Assembly: GCF_012568645.1 (NCBI RefSeq)
Contig: NZ_CP046192.1
Span: 1,981-65,980 of the forward strand
DNA length: 64,000 nt
Direction of reading: 5' to 3'
DNA from: Enterobacteriaceae endosymbiont of Donacia simplex
Lineage (GTDB): Bacteria > Pseudomonadota > Gammaproteobacteria > Enterobacterales > Enterobacteriaceae
Below, piece after piece: positions 61,479 through 64,000 of this stretch. The notes beneath the pieces are model-generated. The model saw only the letters and a program-made list of their open reading frames with translations. It was not told the origin of the DNA and searched no databases. Positions within the stretch are counted from its first letter, which is position 1. Each line of letters begins with the position of its first letter. The position numbers and the translations under genes were made by a program.

Positions 61479-62684
61479 TTATTCATTAATTATAATATTA
61501 AATGTATCTTTTGCTATCATTAATTCTTCATTTGTAGGAATAACTAATATTGGAATACTATTATCCTTATTTATCAAACCAACTTTACCAAATTTTATTT
61601 TATTATTTAATTTATGATTAATAAAAAAATTTAAAATTTTTAACTTTTCTATTGTTTTTTCTCTAATTAAAACACTATTTTCTCCAATACCTCCTGTAAA
61701 AATAATTGCATTTATTTTATTTTCCATTAAGACACTATAAGAAGCAATATATTTAACTAAAGAATGTATAAAAATATCTGTAGCTCTTTTTATTTTAAAA
61801 TTATTTAAATAATTATTTTCAATATATCTAAAATCACTAGTTATATTTGTTAGTCCTAACATACCTGATTTTTCAGTTAGAATTTTATATATCTTATCTA
61901 TTTTAAAATTTAATTTGTTAAACATATAAAAAATAATTGCAGGATCAATATTTCCACATCTAGTACCCATAACTAAACCTTCTAAAGGAGTTAATCCCAT
62001 CGAAGTATCAACACTTTTACCATTTTTAATAGCAGTAATAGATGAACCATTACCTAAATGACATGAAATACAATTTAATGAATTTAATGGGATATTTAAT
62101 ATTTTTGCAGCTTTTCTACTAACATATTTATGACTGGTACCATGAGCACCATAACGGCGTATTTTATATTTTTCATAAAATTTTATTGGTAAAGCATATA
62201 AATATGATGTTTCAGGCATTGTTTGATGAAAAGAAGTATCAAATACAGCAACTTGTTTATTTTGTAAATGAGGCAATATTTTTATAATTTCGCTAATACC
62301 TATTAGTTGAATAGGATTATGTAAAGGTGCAAAAATAGATGCTTTTTTTATTGCTTCTATAACTTTTTTTGTAATAATAACAGATTCTGTAAATTTTTCT
62401 CCTCCATGAACTATACGATGACCTACTGCAATTATATTATTATATAATAAAGTTTTTTTTAAAATATTTTCTATTAAATAATTTAATATTATTTTATGAT
62501 TAATTTTTAAATAAAAATTTTTTTTTTTCTTTTGATTATTAAAATTCCATTTAATATAAGAATTTGTGTTTTTAAAATTTTCTGATAAACCAGATAATAA
62601 AATTTTTTTTTTTAAAACATTTATAACTGAAAATTTTAAAGAAGAACTACCACAATTAATAACAAGTATTAACTTATTTATCAT
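61479..62684 (-). CDS. ackA: Acetate kinase
   Basis: AckA transfers the phosphate of acetyl phosphate to ADP, yielding acetate and ATP. It has 401 residues (E. coli 400). LVINCGSSSLKFSVI (8-22), GHRIVHGGEKFTESV, APLHNPIQLIGI, FDTSFHQTMPE, RRYGAHGTSHKYVS with the catalytic Arg/His, CHLGNGSSI, DTSMGLTPLEGLVMGTRCG and FTGGIGENS are present. With pta it gives substrate-level ATP from acetyl-CoA. Confidence 0.98.
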   Translation of the reverse strand: MINKLILVINCGSSSLKFSVINVLKKKILLSGLSENFKNTNSYIKWNFNNQKKKKNFYLKINHKIILNYLIENILKKTLLYNNIIAVGHRIVHGGEKFTESVIITKKVIEAIKKASIFAPLHNPIQLIGISEIIKILPHLQNKQVAVFDTSFHQTMPETSYLYALPIKFYEKYKIRRYGAHGTSHKYVSRKAAKILNIPLNSLNCISCHLGNGSSITAIKNGKSVDTSMGLTPLEGLVMGTRCGNIDPAIIFYMFNKLNFKIDKIYKILTEKSGMLGLTNITSDFRYIENNYLNNFKIKRATDIFIHSLVKYIASYSVLMENKINAIIFTGGIGENSVLIREKTIEKLKILNFFINHKLNNKIKFGKVGLINKDNSIPILVIPTNEELMIAKDTFNIIINE

Positions 62685-62835
62685 ATATTGTCCTAAAATA
62701 AAATATTATTAAGTAAGTAGAATTTAATTATATATAAAAAAATTATAAAATTATATATAAGATAAATTATAAATTTTTTTTTAAAATAAAATATAATATA
62801 TACAGAATTAATAATTTAATATATTATATGAAAAT

Positions 62836-62907
62836 GGCGCATTGGCAGAATGGTTTATGCAGAGGATTGCAAATCCTTTTATTTCGGTTCAATTCCGGGA
62901 TGCGCCT
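62836..62907 (+). tRNA. cysT: tRNA-Cys (anticodon GCA)
   Basis: Acceptor GGCGCAT with ATGCGCC, discriminator U (the identity base for CysRS), the anticodon arm AGGATTGCAAATCCT with anticodon GCA, and the T arm TCGGTTCAATTCCGG are seen. It is followed 30 bases later by tRNA-Leu(UAA), as cysT-leuZ in E. coli. The glyW gene that precedes them there is absent. Confidence 0.96.
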
Positions 62908-62937
62908 CATTTAAAAAAGTTTATTTTTTTTTATTTT

Positions 62938-63024
62938 GCCCAGATGGTGGAATTGGTAGACACAAGGGACTTAAAATCCCTCGGCATTTATACTGCTATG
63001 CGGGTTCAATTCCCGCTCTGGGTA
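62938..63024 (+). tRNA. leuZ: tRNA-Leu (anticodon UAA)
   Basis: This class II tRNA starts GCCCAGATGGTGGAATTGG and has the anticodon arm GGGACTTAAAATCCC (anticodon UAA), a long variable arm, and the T arm GCGGGTTCAATTCCCGC. The first pair is G-U as in E. coli leuZ, and base 73 is A, the LeuRS identity base. It decodes UUA, the leading leucine codon here. Confidence 0.96.
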
Positions 63025-63641
63025 TTAAATTCTTATAAAATATGTTTATATTTTTATAAAATATTATTAAAATAAGTAAAAAAAATCATTTTTTAAAATT
63101 AAAAAATAATTATATAAATTTCTGTCTATATTATTTTATGAATATAAAAAAAATGAAATTATTAAACATCCTTTAAATATTCCGAAAAATAATTCTAATA
63201 TATTATTAGTATTTTTTATATGATACTAATTAGTAATTTTTTGATTTAAATATTTTTTAATAATATTTCTTGATATTAAAATTAATATAAAATAAATAGA
63301 TAATAAAAAAATTTTTTTAAAATTAAAATTAAAATTAATTATTTCTTTATGTTTCATAAAGATAATATAATTATAATATTTTTTATATAAATAAAATGAT
63401 ATAAACTAAGTAAATATTGTAAAAATTTATTTTATAAATTCTCTAAAATAACTAAATATTATATAAAATAATAATATTAATATAAATTAATAATTAATAA
63501 TAAACATATTTTTTACATAAATTTTTTGTTTATATGAAATTATTTGAAATTTAAAAAATTTTAAATAATTTTAAAATAATTAAAATAAAATGAATTATAC
63601 AATTTATTTAAAATAAAATTTTCTTTTAATAAAAATTTTTA
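63025..63641. other. Non-coding stretch holding a cvpA relic
   Basis: Between tRNA-Leu and truA, 617 bases contain no intact gene. Most of it (63130-63507, minus strand) is a cvpA pseudogene, listed separately. The left 105 bases hold two copies of TTATAAAATAT (near 63030 and 63053). The right 134 bases are pure A/T with no recognisable content. In E. coli truA is followed by dedA, accD, folC, dedD and cvpA, so the four genes between truA and cvpA have been deleted at this site. Confidence 0.7.
63130..63507 (-). pseudogene. cvpA: Decayed cvpA (colicin V production membrane protein) with in-frame stops
   Basis: Read on the minus strand from the ATG at 63507, a single frame of 126 codons aligns with most of E. 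coli CvpA (162 residues), interrupted by stops at codons 7 (TAA), 27 (TAA), 34 (TAG) and 94 (TAG). The first 48 codons align without any gap: Tyr6, Phe14, Ser19, Arg22, Phe24, Thr33, Phe38, Tyr44, Tyr45 and Tyr47 coincide, and codons 27 and 34 correspond to Glu and Trp (TGG to TAG). Near the end NILELFFGIFKGCLII matches the CvpA motif VLGVCFGALRGVLIV. Its place downstream of truA on the same strand agrees with the E. coli truA-cvpA region. The alignment uses E. coli CvpA recalled from memory. Confidence 0.72.
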
Positions 63642-64000
63642 CTAAATTAAATTTTTTAAAAAAAAATGTAAATTATAATTTATACTGGGAATATAAAAAT
63701 GTTTTGGATATTCAACTTCTACTAAAAATAAACCATTTGGTTTAACAGTAGCTGCCGCTTTAGTCCTATCTTTCATTTTTATTAATTTTAATAACCAATC
63801 TTCTTTTTTATTACCAATACCTATTTCTAATAAATTTCCGACAATATTTCTAACCATATGATATAAAAAAGCATTAGCTTTAATATCAATTAAAATATAA
63901 CTTCCATATTTTTTAATATTACAATGTAAAATTCTTCTATAAGAAGAACCAATTAATTTACTACCAGATCTAAAAGATGAAAAATCTTGTTCTCCTAAAA
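63642..64000 (-). CDS. truA: tRNA pseudouridine synthase A, 3' part (cut by window edge)
   Basis: TruA makes pseudouridine at tRNA positions 38-40. Only the C-terminal 118 or so residues lie in the window; the frame is open to base 64000 and the start is beyond it. Visible sequence includes GEQDFSSFRSGS, the core DIKANAFLYHMVRNIVGNLL, and KDRTKAAATVKPNGLFLVEV near the end, all close to E. coli TruA. An internal ATG at 63857 begins a shorter frame but is not the real start. The gene ends cleanly with a stop at 63642. Confidence 0.95.
   Translation of the reverse strand, partial: LGEQDFSSFRSGSKLIGSSYRRILHCNIKKYGSYILIDIKANAFLYHMVRNIVGNLLEIGIGNKKEDWLLKLIKMKDRTKAAATVKPNGLFLVEVEYPKHFYIPSINYNLHFFLKNLI

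Noticed and set aside
62842..63075. Open frames across tRNA-Cys and tRNA-Leu
   Set aside because: Both pass through two clear tRNA genes; the predicted peptides are translations of tRNA sequence.
63130..63507. Stop-codon reassignment or read-through making cvpA functional
   Set aside because: The stops are both TAA and TAG, and every intact gene nearby ends normally at such codons; decay is simpler.

Overview
The window is an extremely A+T-rich, gene-dense stretch of a strongly reduced bacterial chromosome. The proteins, the local gene orders and some non-coding details (the csrA leader, rnpB, tRNA clusters) match Enterobacterales such as Escherichia coli. The best reading is a long-established obligate insect endosymbiont. 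It keeps essential amino-acid and vitamin genes (leuABCD, dapA, dapB, dapD, aroQ, ribD, ribH), which suits a host on a plant-based diet. It also keeps peptidoglycan, rod-shape and outer-membrane genes (murB, alr, mreBCD, lspA, bamB), so it probably builds a real cell wall. The genus cannot be settled from this window. Symbionts of stinkbugs or reed beetles are possible from general knowledge only. No phage, insertion sequence, plasmid gene or CRISPR array was seen.

Layout. 1-7.3 kb: 23S and 5S rRNA, murB, aroQ, mreBCD. 7.3-12.6 kb: tusE, tRNA-Ser, rsmI, rnpB, folD, tRNA-Arg, a 320-base spacer with a 68-bp perfect palindrome, tRNA-Lys and tRNA-Val, gltX, hspQ. 12.7-21.6 kb: alr, metG, a ydjM-like membrane protein, rnb, ssb, rpoH, ftsY, rsmD, tusA. 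21.7-26 kb: recA-alaS-csrA-tRNA-Ser-tRNA-Arg in the E. coli order. 26-37 kb: a long minus-strand run of dapD, ligA, cysS, dnaB, dusA, der, bamB, hisS. 37-41.7 kb: tadA, glyA, yajL and nusB-ribH-ribD. 41.9-48.3 kb: leuABCD-adk-dapA. 48.3-58.6 kb: glyS-glyQ, fieF-pfkA-rplY, dapB-lspA-ileS, rpsT, erpA. 58.6-64 kb: gpmA, pta-ackA, tRNA-Cys and tRNA-Leu, a cvpA pseudogene, and the 3' part of truA running off the right edge.

The genes fall into a few jobs. Translation is the largest: seven aminoacyl-tRNA synthetases (Glu, Met, Ala, Cys, His, Gly, Ile), seven tRNAs, rRNA, RNase P RNA, and RNA-modifying enzymes (TusA, TusE, TadA, DusA, TruA, RsmI, RsmD). Replication and repair are represented by dnaB, ssb, ligA and recA. 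The remaining jobs are nutrient supply, envelope building, and a small carbon core (pfkA, gpmA, pta, ackA) with the regulators csrA and rpoH. The chromosome is a patchwork of short E. coli-like blocks joined at new junctions, with genes missing inside several blocks.

The most notable non-standard items are a cvpA relic that aligns without frameshift but carries four internal stop codons, the long palindrome between two convergent tRNA transcripts, murB starting 17 bases after the 5S gene, a csrA leader conserved at nucleotide level, and a decaying N-terminal half of Pta. No previously undescribed multi-gene system was recognised.
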